From DATARH01 sp035534855 (lineage in GTDB: Bacteria > Pseudomonadota > Alphaproteobacteria > ATCC43930 > CGMCC-115725), in assembly GCA_035534855.1 (NCBI GenBank), contig DATLRD010000088.1:39913-103912 (forward strand): a stretch of 64,000 nucleotides of DNA. Reading direction: 5' to 3'. Below, in pieces: positions 28,591 through 36,453 of this stretch; positions within the stretch are counted from its first letter, which is position 1; every line of letters starts with the position of its first letter. The notes beneath the pieces were generated by a model. The model had not been told where the DNA came from. It saw nothing but the letters and a program-made list of their open reading frames with translations, and did no database searches. The position numbers were made by a program, and so were the translations under genes.

Positions 28591-29010
28591 TCAATGCGCC
28601 GTCGCGACCGCGTCCGTCCGGCGGTAGCGCGCTTCGCGCTGGCGATAATAGGCCTGCTGCTTGGTGTGCCAGGCGGTGCGCTCGGCTTGGTCGATGGTGC
28701 CGTCGTGGTCGGTGTCGATCAGGTTGAAGCGGGCGCGGAACATCTTGTCACGCTGGGCGGCCGGCAAGGCCGCCTGGCGGTCGTAATAGGCCTTCTCTCG
28801 CGACAGCCGCTCGCGGTCGGTCTGGCTGAGCCCGGTCTCGGCAAGCTGGCCGGCGAGCCGGCGCTGCTGTTCGGCGATGAAATTGACGCGCCAGTCGCGG
28901 TATTGCGCGAAGGTGATCGTATCGGGGCCGGTGGCCGGCGCTGGCTGGGCGGCCTGCGCCGGAAGCCACAGCGCGGTGATGAGCAAGGCGGCTATCAGGA
29001 TAGGTTTCAT
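28591..29010 (-). CDS. Secreted EF-hand protein
   Basis: A 139-residue protein with a Sec signal (KPILIAALLITALWLPAQA). The mature part is rich in Arg, Gln and Ala and mostly helical. Near the C-terminus it has one canonical EF-hand loop, DTDHDGTIDQAE, with D1, D3, D5, the Gly at position 6 and Glu at 12 all present. A second, degenerate site may lie around FAQYRDWRVNFIAEQQ. It probably binds calcium in the periplasm. The start ATG 29010 opens directly into the signal peptide. Confidence 0.8.
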   Translation of the reverse strand: MKPILIAALLITALWLPAQAAQPAPATGPDTITFAQYRDWRVNFIAEQQRRLAGQLAETGLSQTDRERLSREKAYYDRQAALPAAQRDKMFRARFNLIDTDHDGTIDQAERTAWHTKQQAYYRQREARYRRTDAVATAH

Positions 29011-29201
29011 CGCATCGGCTCCCGCATCGGTTGCTTAGACAGAACGAGAACACACCAGCTCGATAAACCCGTCAAGCGCTTTTTGTTCGTGTTTCATTCC
29101 CGGTTGGCGCCGGTCGCCGCGCGTGGCACAAGCGGCCGGGGAATCGGGTTGGCCGCGCCGGGGGGGGGGCAGGCTGATTGCGCCGGACCGAAGCGGGGGC
29201 G

Positions 29202-29879
29202 ATGCCGGATTTTGCGATCGAGGATACGTGCCGCGGCATCGTCTGCGGGGTCGACGAGGCGGGGCGCGGACCGCTCGCCGGGCCGGTGGTGGCCGCCGCG
29301 GTGGTAATCAACCGGCGCGCGTTTCGCGGCGCGCTGCGCGCGACGCTCGACGATTCGAAGCGCCTCGCCAGGACTGAGCGCGAGGCGTGCTTTGCGGCGC
29401 TGCTGCGCTGCGCGCGGGTCGGCATCGGCGCGGCAAGCCGGCGTGAAATCGACACGATCAACATCCTGCGCGCGAGCCTGCTCGCGATGACGCGGGCGGT
29501 TGCGGCGCTGGGGATCGGCCCCGACATCGCGCTGGTCGACGGCAACATCGCCCCGGCGCTGCCGTGCCCGGTGCGCACCGTGATCGGCGGCGACGCGCTG
29601 AGCTTTTCGATCGCCGCCGCCTCGGTGATCGCCAAGGTGACGCGCGACCGGATCATGCGCGCGCTCGCCGCGCGGCATCCCGGGTATGGCTGGGCGACCA
29701 ATGTCGGCTACGGCACCGCCGAGCACGGCGCGGCGATCCGCCGACTCGGGATCAGTCCGCACCACCGCCGCTCGTTCGCGCCGGTCCGTCTCGCCGCCGG
29801 CGAGGAGGCGTTGTTGCCGCTGTTCGCCGGGCTCGATGCGCCGGACGCGTTCCGCGATGCGGAACCGCCCGCGATTTGA
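29202..29879 (+). CDS. rnhB: Ribonuclease HII
   Basis: Cuts RNA in RNA-DNA hybrids, including single misincorporated ribonucleotides in DNA. The 225 residues carry the defining GVDEAGRGPLAGPVVAAAVV (catalytic Asp and Glu), LDDSKRLAR, IALVDGN (catalytic Asp) and ASVIAKVTRDRIM (Lys and Asp). ATG 29202 is selected with AGCGGGGGCG before it; a TTG at 29178 is also in frame. A run of ten G lies 33 bases upstream, which could be prone to slippage. ccrM follows on the same strand after 198 bases, a pairing often seen in alphaproteobacteria. Confidence 0.95.
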   Translation: MPDFAIEDTCRGIVCGVDEAGRGPLAGPVVAAAVVINRRAFRGALRATLDDSKRLARTEREACFAALLRCARVGIGAASRREIDTINILRASLLAMTRAVAALGIGPDIALVDGNIAPALPCPVRTVIGGDALSFSIAAASVIAKVTRDRIMRALAARHPGYGWATNVGYGTAEHGAAIRRLGISPHHRRSFAPVRLAAGEEALLPLFAGLDAPDAFRDAEPPAI

Positions 29880-30048
29880 GGGCGGTGGGTGGTTCGAGAC
29901 GGCGGGCGGCGCCCGCCTCCTCACCATGACCGGCCGTTTTTCCTCGGCCACCCCGTCATTCTGAGCCGGCGCGGCGCGCCGTGTCGATGGACGCTAAACC
30001 TCCGACGCAACCCCGACTTCCGGGCGTAATCGCCAGAAGCAATTGACG

Positions 30049-30053
30049 GATTC
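30049..30053 (+). promoter_or_regulatory. GANTC methylation site upstream of ccrM
   Basis: GATTC at 30049-30053 is a CcrM recognition site 25 bases before the ccrM start codon. In Caulobacter the ccrM promoter carries such sites, and their methylation state tunes its own transcription. Confidence 0.5.
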
Positions 30054-30077
30054 GCCGTTCGCGCCCAGATTGACCAG

Positions 30078-31160
30078 ATGGGCGATCGCGATCTTCTGGT
30101 GTGCGACACGGTGCTCGAAGGCGATTGCCTCGACGAGATGGCGCGCCTGCCCGAGGCCTCGGTCGACCTCGTCTTTGCCGACCCGCCTTACAATCTCCAG
30201 CTCGGCGGCGAATTGCAGCGGCCCGACAACAGCCGGGTCGACGGGGTCGACGACGCGTGGGACAAGTTTGCCGATTTCGCCGAATACGACCGCTTTACCC
30301 GGGCCTGGCTCGGCGCCTGTCGGCGGCTGTTGAAGCCGTCGGGGGCGCTGTGGGTGATCGGCAGCTATCACAACGTGTTCCGCATTGGCGCAAATTTGCA
30401 GGATCTGGGCTTCTGGATACTCAACGACGTGGTGTGGCGCAAATCCAACCCGATGCCGAATTTCCGCGGCCGCCGCTTTACCAACGCGCACGAGACGCTG
30501 TTGTGGTGCGCGCGCTCGCGCGAGGCGCGCTACACCTTTAACTACGAGGCGATGAAGGCGCTGAACGACGAGTTGCAGATGCGCAGCGACTGGTTCATCC
30601 CGGTCTGCGGTGGGCCGGAGCGCCTCAAGAGAAGCGACGGGGCCAAGGCGCACCCGACGCAGAAGCCCGAGGCGCTGTTGCACCGCGTGCTGCTCGCCTC
30701 GACCCGGCCGGGCGAGATGGTGCTCGACCCGTTTTTCGGCTCGGGCACGACCGGCGCGGTCGCCAAGCGGCTCGGCCGTCGCTTTATCGGCATCGAGCGC
30801 GATCCTGACTATGCGGCGTTGGCGCGCCGGCGGATCGCGGCGGTGACCCCGGCGGCGGGCGAGGCGGTGACGCTCGAGTCGCGCCGGGAGGCACCGCGCA
30901 TCCCGTTTGGCAACCTGGTCGAGCGCGGTCTCTTGCGGCCGGGCGAGGTGCTGTTCGACCAGCGCCGCCGGTTCAGCGCGCGGGTGCGCGCCGACGGTTC
31001 GGTGATCTCGGCCGAGCATAAGGGCTCGATCCACGCCGTCGCGGCCTCGGTGCAGGGCGCGCCGGCGTGTAACGGCTGGGCGTTCTGGCATGTCGAGCGC
31101 AACGGCGCGCTGGTGCCGATCGACCTGTTTCGCCAGCAGTTGCGCGCCGAATTGAACTGA
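30078..31160 (+). CDS. ccrM: Cell-cycle DNA adenine methyltransferase (GANTC)
   Basis: Methylates adenine in GANTC, a cell-cycle mark in alphaproteobacteria. The 360-residue protein is a beta-class methyltransferase: catalytic motif IV FADPPYNLQLGG near residue 35, motif I (SAM binding) LDPFFGSGTTGAVAKRLG near 220. HPTQKPEALLHRVL is the usual conserved helix. The C-terminal RAMA-type domain (about 270-360), with GSIHAVAASVQGAPACNGWAFWHV, is diagnostic of CcrM. No restriction gene is nearby, which fits a regulatory orphan. It starts 198 bases after rnhB. Confidence 0.95.
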   Translation: MGDRDLLVCDTVLEGDCLDEMARLPEASVDLVFADPPYNLQLGGELQRPDNSRVDGVDDAWDKFADFAEYDRFTRAWLGACRRLLKPSGALWVIGSYHNVFRIGANLQDLGFWILNDVVWRKSNPMPNFRGRRFTNAHETLLWCARSREARYTFNYEAMKALNDELQMRSDWFIPVCGGPERLKRSDGAKAHPTQKPEALLHRVLLASTRPGEMVLDPFFGSGTTGAVAKRLGRRFIGIERDPDYAALARRRIAAVTPAAGEAVTLESRREAPRIPFGNLVERGLLRPGEVLFDQRRRFSARVRADGSVISAEHKGSIHAVAASVQGAPACNGWAFWHVERNGALVPIDLFRQQLRAELN

Positions 31161-31169
31161 CGCAACGCT

Positions 31170-31261
31170 TCATTGCGGGGCGCGCGGCGACGACGCAATC
31201 TCGGGGCGCCGGGCTTCGCCGGCACGGGACTGTCGAGGCGCCTCGCGGCGCCGCGCAATGA
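31170..31261. repeat. REP-like palindromic element
   Basis: A compact inverted element sits between ccrM and the HIT gene. Outer arms TCATTGCG (31170-31177) and CGCAATGA (31254-31261) are perfect. Inside lie CATTGCG paired with CGCAAT (31194-31199) and a 12-bp perfect palindrome CGAGGCGCCTCG (31234-31245). The sequence resembles the TCATTGCG-type repeats scattered through alphaproteobacterial genomes. It has no coding capacity. Confidence 0.6.
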
Positions 31262-31277
31262 CGACGGGATGGTGCGC

Positions 31278-31643
31278 ATGCCCTACGACCGCAACAACGT
31301 GTTCGCTCGCATCCTGCGTGGCGAGCTGCCGTGTACGAAAGTTTACGAAAACGAGCATGCGCTCGCGTTCCGCGACATTGGGCCGCAGGCGCCGGTGCAT
31401 GTCGTGGTGATCCCGAAAGGCGAATACGTCTCGGCCGACGATTTCTGCACGGCGGCCTCGGAGGCCGAGCTGGCGGCGCTGATGCGCGCGATTGGTGCCG
31501 TCGCCCGCGCCGAAGGGATCGCCGACAGCGGCTATCGCATCCTTGCCAATACCGGCGCCGATGCGCACCAGGAGGTGCCGCATTTCCACGTGCATGTCGT
31601 CGGCGGGAGCGACCTCGGCCCGATGTTGCGGCGGCCGCGCTGA
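31278..31643 (+). CDS. HIT-family nucleotide-binding protein
   Basis: A 121-residue histidine-triad protein of the HinT branch, probably a purine nucleoside phosphoramidate hydrolase. The catalytic triad is in EVPHFHVHVVGG; NNVFARILRGELPCTKVYE and HVVVIPKGEY are typical. ATG 31278 is chosen because it aligns with the usual N-terminus; 31269 is also in frame. The frame stays open back into the REP-like element, which should not be counted as coding. The C-terminus is close to the usual length. Confidence 0.92.
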   Translation: MPYDRNNVFARILRGELPCTKVYENEHALAFRDIGPQAPVHVVVIPKGEYVSADDFCTAASEAELAALMRAIGAVARAEGIADSGYRILANTGADAHQEVPHFHVHVVGGSDLGPMLRRPR

Positions 31644-31668
31644 CCGCCAGAAGCCGCGGTCTCGGCGG

Positions 31669-31887
31669 CTATTTCTCGAGGAGCGTGCGCAGCCGGGTCG
31701 GTACCGGCTCGTCGAGGATGTGGTCGTAGAGCGCGTGCAACAGCGAGCCGCCGTTGGTTCGGCCGGTCAGAAAGGCGCGGATCTCCTCGACTTCGCGGAG
31801 TTCGGCGGCGGCTGCCGCGCGACCGCGTGGCGCGCCGCGCCGCCGGGCTGTGCCGGGGGGGCCGGGGTGTCGGTCTTTCCTGGTCAT
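31669..31887 (-). CDS. Possible NepR-like anti-sigma factor
   Basis: A 72-residue protein whose last third reads LLHALYDHILDEPVPTRLRT, followed by LLEK. This matches the NepR core as I know it: Leu-Tyr-Asp, a spacer, then Glu-Pro-Val-Pro and a Leu-rich helix. NepR holds the general-stress sigma factor EcfG until phosphorylated PhyR takes it away. The N-terminus (TRKDRHPGPPGTARRRGAPRG) is basic and disordered. Neither phyR nor ecfG is adjacent, which is unusual. The start ATG 31887 has a weak ribosome site (GGGGGA, 13 bases away). The call rests on one motif. Confidence 0.5.
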   Translation of the reverse strand: MTRKDRHPGPPGTARRRGAPRGRAAAAAELREVEEIRAFLTGRTNGGSLLHALYDHILDEPVPTRLRTLLEK

Positions 31888-32047
31888 TGCCCGCAAAACA
31901 ATCCCCCGATCCAAGCGTTCCCCGCCCTTCCTGCAACCCTCGCCGGCGATGCGGACATAGGCGGTGCGCGAGTATGGTGATCCGGTTATCATCGTGGGTG
32001 TTTCGTATGCAACTCTCTTCGGGGCGGCCCCGCTGCGAGGGCATTTG

Positions 32048-33367
32048 ATGAACGACATGACATATACTGTTACACCTGACACGGCCGATGTGTTCCTCGA
32101 CACGTTTCGTAACCGCGCGGACTCGATCGCCGCGGCGTGCACGCGCTGCGGCGATTGCTTTCGCGCCTGCCCGATGACCGAGCCGGGCGGGATCGCCGCG
32201 GCCGATCCGTCTGAGACCGCCGGTGCGATCGTCGACCTGATCACCGGCGGGCCCGGCAATGCCGAGGCGATCCGCTGGGCCGAGGTGTGCAGCGGCAGCG
32301 GCAACTGCATCCCGGCCTGCACGCACGGTATCAACCCGCGGTTCATGGTTCAGCTCGCCCGCGGCTTTGCCCGCGCAGCGCGGGACGGCGCGCCGCTGCA
32401 CACTCGCTGGCGCAAAGGGTTTCAGAACATGAGCCGCGGCGTGCGGGTGCTGTCGCGGCTGCAGATGCCGCCCGAGGCGCTGGCTCGCTTCAAGCGCCCG
32501 ACCGCGGGGCGCACCACACCGCCCGACGTGGTGTTCTATACCGGATGTAACGTCATCAAGACGCCGCACATCGCGCTGTTATGCCTCGATATTCTCGACC
32601 TGATCGGCATCGATTACGAGGTGATGGGCGGGGTCGGGCAGTGCTGCGGCGTCTACCAGTTCCGCGAAGGCGACCTGGTGTCGAACAGCAAGATGGCTTA
32701 TGCGACGATCGAGGGTCTCGCCTCGGCCGGCGCCAGTCAGGTGGTGTCGTGGTGCCCGAGCTGCCAGATCTCGATCGGCGAGGTGTCGCTGCCGAACTAC
32801 GCCGCGCAGCACGGCGAAAAACCGTTCGACCTCAACCCGTTCCTGCCGTTTCTTGCGAGCCACGCCGCCAAGCTCGCCGGGATGATGAAGCACCGGGTCG
32901 AACGGCGTGTCGCGCTGCACGAGCGGCCGGTGTTCCCCGAGGTCATGGCGGCGGTGAAGAAGCTGCTGTCGATCATCCCGGGCGTGGAGCTGGTCGAGAT
33001 TGACGTGCCGCGGGTCGGGACCCAGGCCAACAGCCTCGCCCAGTTGCCCGAGTTCAAGCGCAAGCTGGTGCAGCGCGAATTGCAGGCGGTGGCCGATGCC
33101 GGGGTCGATACGCTGGCGACAGTGTATCACGCCTGTCACCGCGAAATCTGCGACGCCGGCGACGGCCGCAGCTTCGAGGTGCTGAACTTCATGGAGCTGC
33201 TCGGCGACGGGCTGGGCCTCGACGGCGAGGATCTGTACAAGCGGCTCAAGATGATCCGCGACGTCGACGAGATCATCGCCGAGACCGCGCCGATGATCGC
33301 GGCGCACGGGCTCGACCTCGACACGGTACGCGACGCGCTGATCTTCGAATTCGGGAGCAAGACCTGA
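32048..33367 (+). CDS. HdrB/HdrC-like Fe-S oxidoreductase
   Basis: A 439-residue cytoplasmic electron-transfer protein. The N-terminal ferredoxin part has CTRCGDCFRACP and CSGSGNCIPAC, two 4Fe-4S-type Cys sets. The C-terminal part has one CCG domain: GCN, then GGVGQCCGVYQ and SWCPSC, as in heterodisulfide reductase HdrB and GlpC. A second CCG unit is only hinted at by YHACHREIC. ATG 32048 is chosen with GCGAGGG upstream. It overlaps the pdxJ start by four bases (CTGA). Partners (flavin subunit, electron donor) are not nearby, so the substrate is open. Confidence 0.8.
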   Translation: MNDMTYTVTPDTADVFLDTFRNRADSIAAACTRCGDCFRACPMTEPGGIAAADPSETAGAIVDLITGGPGNAEAIRWAEVCSGSGNCIPACTHGINPRFMVQLARGFARAARDGAPLHTRWRKGFQNMSRGVRVLSRLQMPPEALARFKRPTAGRTTPPDVVFYTGCNVIKTPHIALLCLDILDLIGIDYEVMGGVGQCCGVYQFREGDLVSNSKMAYATIEGLASAGASQVVSWCPSCQISIGEVSLPNYAAQHGEKPFDLNPFLPFLASHAAKLAGMMKHRVERRVALHERPVFPEVMAAVKKLLSIIPGVELVEIDVPRVGTQANSLAQLPEFKRKLVQRELQAVADAGVDTLATVYHACHREICDAGDGRSFEVLNFMELLGDGLGLDGEDLYKRLKMIRDVDEIIAETAPMIAAHGLDLDTVRDALIFEFGSKT

Positions 33368-34104
33368 CCCGGCTCAGCGTCAACCTCAACAAGGTCGCGC
33401 TGTTGCGCAACTCGCGCCATACCGGCGTGCCCGGCGTGGTGAAGTTCGCGGCGATCGCCAAGGAGGCGGGGGCCGATGGCATCACCGTGCACCCGCGCCC
33501 CGACGAGCGCCACATCCGCGCCAGCGACGTGCCGGCGCTGACCGCGGTGATGGCGGAATGGCGGCCCGCGGTCGAGCTGAACATCGAGGGCTACCCGGAC
33601 GATCGGCTGCTCGGTATCGTCCACGCGGCGCGGCCCGAGCAGTGCACGCTGGTGCCCGACGCGCCCGACGCATTCACGTCGGAGAGCGGCTGGAAGCTCG
33701 GCAACGAAGACATTGCGCTGCTGCGTCCGGCGATCGCCCGGCTCAAGACGATCGGCTGCCGCGTGATCCTGTTCGTCGACCCCGGATTTCGCGCGCTCGA
33801 CCGGGTGCGCGGAACCGGCGCCGACGGGGTCGAGATTTATACCGGTGGCTATGCTGCCGCGTTCCGCGCCGGCGACGCCGCGGCGGCGCTATCCGATTGC
33901 GTCGCGACTGCGCAGGCGGCGCGCGGGCTCGGCCTCACGATCAATGTCGGACACGATCTGAGCCTTTTGAACCTGCCGCCATTCAACGCCGCGATGCCGC
34001 CGGTCGCAGAGGCTTCGATCGGCCACGAACTGACCGCCGATGCGCTGGAGATCGGGTTTGCTGCGGCGGTCAGGGCATACAAGGCGGCGCTGAATCCCGG
34101 GTGA
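33364..34104 (+). CDS. pdxJ: Pyridoxine 5'-phosphate synthase, CTG start
   Basis: Condenses 1-deoxyxylulose 5-phosphate with 3-amino-2-oxopropyl phosphate to form pyridoxine 5'-phosphate, the last ring-closing step of vitamin B6 synthesis. From CTG 33364 the protein is 246 residues, the normal family length, and begins TRLSVNLNKVALLRNSRH, which includes the conserved phosphate-binding start. Other motifs are DGITVHPRPDERHI, VELNIEGYP, and TINVGHDLSLLNL. A later TTG (33403) would remove the NLNKVA motif. The CTG overlaps the upstream TGA as CTGA, so translation is probably coupled to the Fe-S gene. Confidence 0.92.
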   Translation: MTRLSVNLNKVALLRNSRHTGVPGVVKFAAIAKEAGADGITVHPRPDERHIRASDVPALTAVMAEWRPAVELNIEGYPDDRLLGIVHAARPEQCTLVPDAPDAFTSESGWKLGNEDIALLRPAIARLKTIGCRVILFVDPGFRALDRVRGTGADGVEIYTGGYAAAFRAGDAAAALSDCVATAQAARGLGLTINVGHDLSLLNLPPFNAAMPPVAEASIGHELTADALEIGFAAAVRAYKAALNPG

Positions 34105-34144
34105 GCGGGCGGCGCCGCGTCACCGGAGAGAGGGAGGAGACGGC

Positions 34145-35194
34145 ATGGCAAGTCACCGCAACAGCGACCGCCCGGCGTATCTCTTTGCTGGGCTTGCCGG
34201 CGAAACCGGGCCCGGCCGCGTCGTCGACAGCGGGCTGTTCCGGCTGGCCGACGGCGGCCATGAGTGGGAGGCGCTGCACCACGGCCTGCCCGACAAACCC
34301 GCGGTCCGTGCCCTCGCGGTGCACCCGCTGAAGCCCGAGATCGTCTATGCCGGCACGCAGTTCGGGCCGTATCGCAGCGCCGATCGCGGCGAGCATTGGG
34401 AAACGGTCGAACTGCCCGATCACGGACTGCCGGTGTGGTCGATCCTGTTTCACCCGCACGACCCTGACGTGATCCTGGTCGGCTGCGAGAATTGCGAAAT
34501 CTACCGCAGCGACGACGCCGGAGAGCACTGGACCCGCCTGCCGGTCAGCGTGCGGTTTCCCGAGATCACGACCGCGCCGGGCGCCAACCCGGCCAAGCGT
34601 GTGCTGATGCTCGACGCCAGCGCCAGCCAGCCCGACCATCTCTACGGCGCGATCGAAGTCGGCGGCACGATCCGCTCGACCGACGGCGGCAAGCATTGGG
34701 AAAACCTGAGCCACGGCCAGTACATCAACGACGACATGGTCGACATGCACGGGGTTTTGGCGAGCCGCTGGCGGCCCGGCATGGTGTTCGGCATCGCCCG
34801 CGCCGGCATGTGGCGCAGCGCCGACGGCGGCGACCACTGGAGCCACGTGCCGCTGGAGCCGCTGAACATCAAGGGCCAGATCTATTGCCGCGACATTCGC
34901 GAGGTGCCGGGCAACCCGCGCCACCTGTGGCTCGCCGCCGGCTCCGGGTTCATCAGCGACCTCGGCATCCTGCTGCACAGCCGCGACGGCGGCGACAGCT
35001 GGGTGCAGGTCGATGTCGGCATGCCGGTGCCGCATACGATGTTCAAGGTGGCGTTCGACGAGCGCCACCCGAGCCGCATGTCGTGCGCCACCAATGGCGG
35101 CGAGGTATGGACCAGCCGCGATGCCGGCGAGACCTGGACGCCACAGCCGCCACCGCCGGGCGGCACGCAGATCTACGCCCTGGCCCGCGGCTGA
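34145..35194 (+). CDS. Asp-box (BNR-repeat) beta-propeller protein
   Basis: A 349-residue predicted six- or seven-bladed propeller without a signal peptide. Six Asp-boxes (S-x-D-x-G-x-x-W type) are visible: RSADRGEHW, RSDDAGEHW, RSTDGGKHW, RSADGGDHW, HSRDGGDSW and TSRDAGETW. The fold is shared with sialidases and VPS10-like proteins, but catalytic sialidase residues are not evident. It is followed 19 bases later by a carboxymuconolactone decarboxylase-like gene. Its job, possibly as a lactonase-like or binding propeller, is unknown. Confidence 0.8.
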   Translation: MASHRNSDRPAYLFAGLAGETGPGRVVDSGLFRLADGGHEWEALHHGLPDKPAVRALAVHPLKPEIVYAGTQFGPYRSADRGEHWETVELPDHGLPVWSILFHPHDPDVILVGCENCEIYRSDDAGEHWTRLPVSVRFPEITTAPGANPAKRVLMLDASASQPDHLYGAIEVGGTIRSTDGGKHWENLSHGQYINDDMVDMHGVLASRWRPGMVFGIARAGMWRSADGGDHWSHVPLEPLNIKGQIYCRDIREVPGNPRHLWLAAGSGFISDLGILLHSRDGGDSWVQVDVGMPVPHTMFKVAFDERHPSRMSCATNGGEVWTSRDAGETWTPQPPPPGGTQIYALARG

Positions 35195-35213
35195 ACCCGA
35201 AAGGAGGCGCGCA

Positions 35214-35774
35214 ATGCCCGAGACCCCGACCTTTGGCCGTTATGCCGAGCTGCCCCACGACGCGATGACGCCCGAGCAGCAGGAGGGGTACCGCGCGCTG
35301 CTCGAAACCCGCGGCCCGCTCGGTGGGCCGCGCAAGATATGGGTGCACAATCCCAAACTGGCGAAGGCGATCGGGCCGCTCGGGGCGCATTTTCATCCGG
35401 GCGGCTACTCGCTGACCGAGCGCGAGCGCGAGATCGCGGTGATCGTCATCAACAGCAAATGGCACGCGGCCTACCCGACTGCGGCGCATGAGCGGCGCGG
35501 CAAGGAGGTCGGGCTGCCCGCCGACAAGGTCGAGGCGCTGCTGTCGGGCCTGCCGGCCGCATTCGACGACGCCCGCGAGCAGGTGGTCTACGAGATGGCG
35601 GTCTGCCTCAGCAATTCGCGCTGGGCCTCAAAAGGGCTCTATGATCGCGCGGTCGAGGCACTCGGCCATGTCGGCATCACCGATGTGATCACGCTGATGG
35701 GCTATTACACCGGCGTCTCGATGACTTTGGCGTTCTACGACGTGCCGGCCGGCGCGCCCGGCATGGCGCGCTGA
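35214..35774 (+). CDS. Carboxymuconolactone decarboxylase-family protein
   Basis: A 186-residue all-helical protein of the CMD/AhpD superfamily. The core motif is ERE-IAVIVINSKWHAAYPTAAHERRGKEVGL. It lacks the CxxC pair of AhpD, so a peroxidase role is unlikely; the His and Glu of the decarboxylase-type site are kept. ATG 35214 follows AAAGGAGGCGCGCA. Together with the propeller gene upstream it may form a small operon for an aromatic or lactone intermediate. Substrate not known. Confidence 0.82.
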   Translation: MPETPTFGRYAELPHDAMTPEQQEGYRALLETRGPLGGPRKIWVHNPKLAKAIGPLGAHFHPGGYSLTEREREIAVIVINSKWHAAYPTAAHERRGKEVGLPADKVEALLSGLPAAFDDAREQVVYEMAVCLSNSRWASKGLYDRAVEALGHVGITDVITLMGYYTGVSMTLAFYDVPAGAPGMAR

Positions 35775-35811
35775 GGGGGCCGGCGCGCTTGCCGTTTTTG
35801 AGACGGCGGGC

Positions 35812-35967
35812 TCAGTTTTCCTGAGGGTCTGCCGGCAACGCCGCCGGATCGTCAGGCGCGCGCGCCGACACGCGCTCCTGCTGGCGCTTCAGCTTTTCTT
35901 CCTTTTTCGCTTCCTTCGCGCGATTGCGCTCGGCGCGCTCGAAGCGGTAATTCGGTCTGCGGGCCAC
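35812..35967 (-). CDS. Small conserved basic protein (51 aa)
   Basis: A GTG-started 51-residue protein with a perfect ribosome site (AGGAGG, 5 bases before GTG). It begins VARRPNYRFERAERNRAKEA and continues Lys/Glu/Arg-rich, then a Pro/Ala-rich tail. The RPNYRFER-ER-RAK start is of a type I recall from many alphaproteobacterial genomes. A charged helix is predicted; no known function. It lies 41 bases downstream of a second small gene on the same strand. Confidence 0.7.
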   Translation of the reverse strand: MARRPNYRFERAERNRAKEAKKEEKLKRQQERVSARAPDDPAALPADPQEN

Positions 35968-36008
35968 CGTGGCCTCCTATCTCTGACAGTACCTTGCGCG
36001 GTTTGCCG

Positions 36009-36239
36009 CTACCGGATCGGCGAACGCGACAGCGATTTGATCGGACCGCGCGGCCTTCCGGACATCTCCGCGATCTTTCGATCCTGCGCCTCGATGTAGG
36101 GCTTGGCCGGCGTGTCGCCATCGAGACTACTCAATTCGGAGCTTGGCACCTTGCGGTTCGAACTGCGCGAGCCGTCTTCGTAGAGGACATCGAACAGCAC
36201 GTATTCGGCGCTTCGCACCACTTTATCACGTCTGGCCAT
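36009..36239 (-). CDS. Conserved hypothetical protein (76 aa)
   Basis: A 76-residue soluble protein: EYVLFDVLYEDGSRSSNRKV in the first half, then GDTPAKPYIEAQDRKIAEMSG and RGPIKSLSR. The pattern has coding character (mixed charged and hydrophobic alternation) and looks like a short conserved alphaproteobacterial family. No motif points to a function. GGAG lies about 12 bases before the ATG. It is followed on the same strand by the 51-residue basic protein gene. Confidence 0.65.
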   Translation of the reverse strand: MARRDKVVRSAEYVLFDVLYEDGSRSSNRKVPSSELSSLDGDTPAKPYIEAQDRKIAEMSGRPRGPIKSLSRSPIR

Positions 36240-36453
36240 TTGCGGACCCGACTCCTGCCGAAAGGGTTAAGCTCTGCAAGCGACGACCGGGCGGGACGGC
36301 ACCATGCGGCGCATTTCTGCGCCCCACGGTGCATAAATCGCGGCGCAGGACGCGAAGCAGCCGCGAACGAATCGCGACTTGGCCGAAGCGCTTCACGCGG
36401 ACCGGAGTTTGAAACCGCGCCGTCTCGGGGAAGGCGCGGTTCCGGCGCCCAGC

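Noticed and set aside
29160..29169. Run of ten G before rnhB as a phase-variation tract
   Set aside because: It lies 33 bases before the chosen start and outside the coding region; there is no sign that slippage would switch a frame.
29935..29990. GTCATTCTGAG and GGCGCGGCGCGCC motifs between rnhB and ccrM, resembling a second REP element
   Set aside because: The arms do not pair well and no matching partner was seen, so it is not called as a repeat.
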